Shown here: positions 15,229-15,819 of the stretch, one piece after another
How positions within the stretch are numbered: the first letter of the stretch is position 1
How the letters are laid out: each line of letters begins with the position of its first letter
Assembly: GCA_964345695.1 (NCBI GenBank)
Contig: CAYFSC010000063.1
Coordinates: forward strand, 1 to 15,819
Direction of reading: 5' to 3'
Length of the DNA: 15,819 nt
DNA from: CAYFSC01 sp964345695
Lineage (GTDB): Bacteria > Bacteroidota > Rhodothermia > Rhodothermales > Salinibacteraceae
Position numbers and translations under genes: made by a program
The notes under the pieces: model-generated
Told to the model about the DNA's origin: nothing
What the model saw: the letters and a program-made list of their open reading frames with translations, nothing else
Databases searched by the model: none

Positions 15229-15311
15229 GGGTCGGTAGCGAAGTGGCCAAACGCAGCAGACTGTAAATCTGCCGGTTTTTACCTTCGGAGGTTCGAATCC
15301 TCCCCGGCCCA
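15229..15311 (+). tRNA. tRNA-Tyr (anticodon GTA)
   Basis: The full cloverleaf can be drawn. The acceptor stem is GGGTCGG (15229-15235) with CCGGCCC (15304-15310) and discriminator A15311. The anticodon stem is GCAGA/TCTGC with loop CTGTAAA and anticodon GTA at 15263-15265. There is a long variable arm typical of tyrosine tRNA, and the T arm is GGAGG-TTCGAAT-CCTCC. The 3' CCA is not encoded. It is the first gene of the tRNA-tuf cluster. Confidence 0.97.
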
Positions 15312-15400
15312 CAGCCGCAGTGTTGCGTCGGGCCTTCGAGTGTCGCGTGGTGAACCATTGCCTCTCGCGGCGTTCATCATTCAGACGCGCCATTGCTTCT

Positions 15401-15474
<74 letters not shown>

Positions 15475-15555
15475 AGCACAGGCACATGCAGGGAATACCC
15501 GTCTTCGGATTGGAAGGAGGACGCCGCCATTCGAGGAACGAGATTCTGGACATCC

Positions 15556-15627
<72 letters not shown>

Positions 15628-15635
15628 CATGACTC

Positions 15636-15717
15636 GTGTCGGCGGACTCTGTTTTCGCTACCGACACATCAGCGCCCCGCTCGACGGGGTGCCTTCACGC
15701 ATCCGGAGACAGGATGC
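15636..15717 (+). promoter_or_regulatory. Three consecutive hairpins in the tuf leader
   Basis: Three stem-loops stand in the 140-nt stretch between tRNA-Thr and tuf. They are GTGTCGG/CCGACAC (15636-15642 with 15661-15667), GCGCCCCG/CGGGGTGC with a 5-nt loop (about 15672-15692, one G-T pair), and GCATCC/GGATGC with a 7-nt loop (15699-15717). None is followed by a T-run, so they are more likely processing sites or leader structure than terminators. A TTGACA at 15732-15737 further on has only a weak -10 partner. Confidence 0.45.
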
Positions 15718-15767
15718 TTCGGACTTAACCATTGACATTATTTCGCGCACCACCGGTACAAAGAACC

Positions 15768-15819
15768 ATGGCGAAAGAGACGTTTGAGCGGAAGAAGCCG
15801 CACATCAACATCGGGACGA
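15768..15819 (+). CDS. tuf: Elongation factor Tu (5' end only)
   Basis: Only the first 17 codons are in the window, cut by the right edge. The product begins MAKETFERKKPHINIGT, the unmistakable EF-Tu N-terminus just before the GHVDHGKT nucleotide-binding loop. EF-Tu delivers aminoacyl-tRNA to the ribosome in the cytoplasm. The ATG at 15768 follows tRNA-Thr by 140 bp, and the gene is most likely cotranscribed with the three upstream tRNAs. Confidence 0.95.
   Translation, partial: MAKETFERKKPHINIGT

Overview
This looks like a chromosomal window from a high-GC, extremely halophilic bacterium of the Salinibacter/Rhodothermota type. That assignment is an inference. It rests on the GC-rich sequence, the strongly Asp/Glu-rich proteins (most obvious in the E2 linker, the E1-alpha N-terminus and NurA), the weak Shine-Dalgarno sequences, and a bacterial gene set. 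No 16S rRNA or other decisive taxonomic marker is present. Bases 1-49 hold nothing I can assign.

Left part (50-4809, all minus strand). A polyprenol-phosphate mannosyltransferase-like GT2 gene has a good -35/-10 promoter. Downstream come isocitrate dehydrogenase kinase/phosphatase (aceK) and NADP-isocitrate dehydrogenase (icd). A strong intrinsic terminator follows icd, and then a small unrecognised acidic protein. The aceK product is the enzyme that inactivates Icd by phosphorylating one serine, and that serine is present in this Icd, so regulator and substrate are encoded side by side. No glyoxylate-shunt genes (aceA/aceB) are in view.

Middle part (5142-12246, all plus strand). Three genes encode the pyruvate dehydrogenase complex: E1-alpha, E1-beta and E2 with one lipoyl domain (E3 is not in the window). 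They are followed by a calcineurin-like phosphoesterase, a NurA-type nuclease, a stand-alone HAS-barrel protein (the domain family at the N-terminus of HerA), and a small conserved-looking hypothetical. The most striking feature is that E1-alpha carries an extra N-terminal module of about 60 residues that reads as the C-terminal domain of RecA. A long acidic linker joins it to an otherwise normal thiamine-diphosphate E1-alpha core.

Right part. A YihY/BrkB-family membrane protein and clpX are on the minus strand, with the membrane protein convergent with the small hypothetical. A gene-free stretch of about 430 bp then leads into a plus-strand cluster tRNA-Tyr(GTA), tRNA-Gly(TCC), tRNA-Thr(GGT) and the first 17 codons of tuf (EF-Tu). 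From memory this is the same order as the tyrU-glyT-thrT-tufB block of E. coli.

The main candidates for something not widely described are the RecA-C/E1-alpha fusion, the NurA/stand-alone HAS-barrel pair without an adjacent HerA ATPase, and the aceK-icd linkage. Several palindromes and repeats in the intergenic regions are listed as weaker leads.
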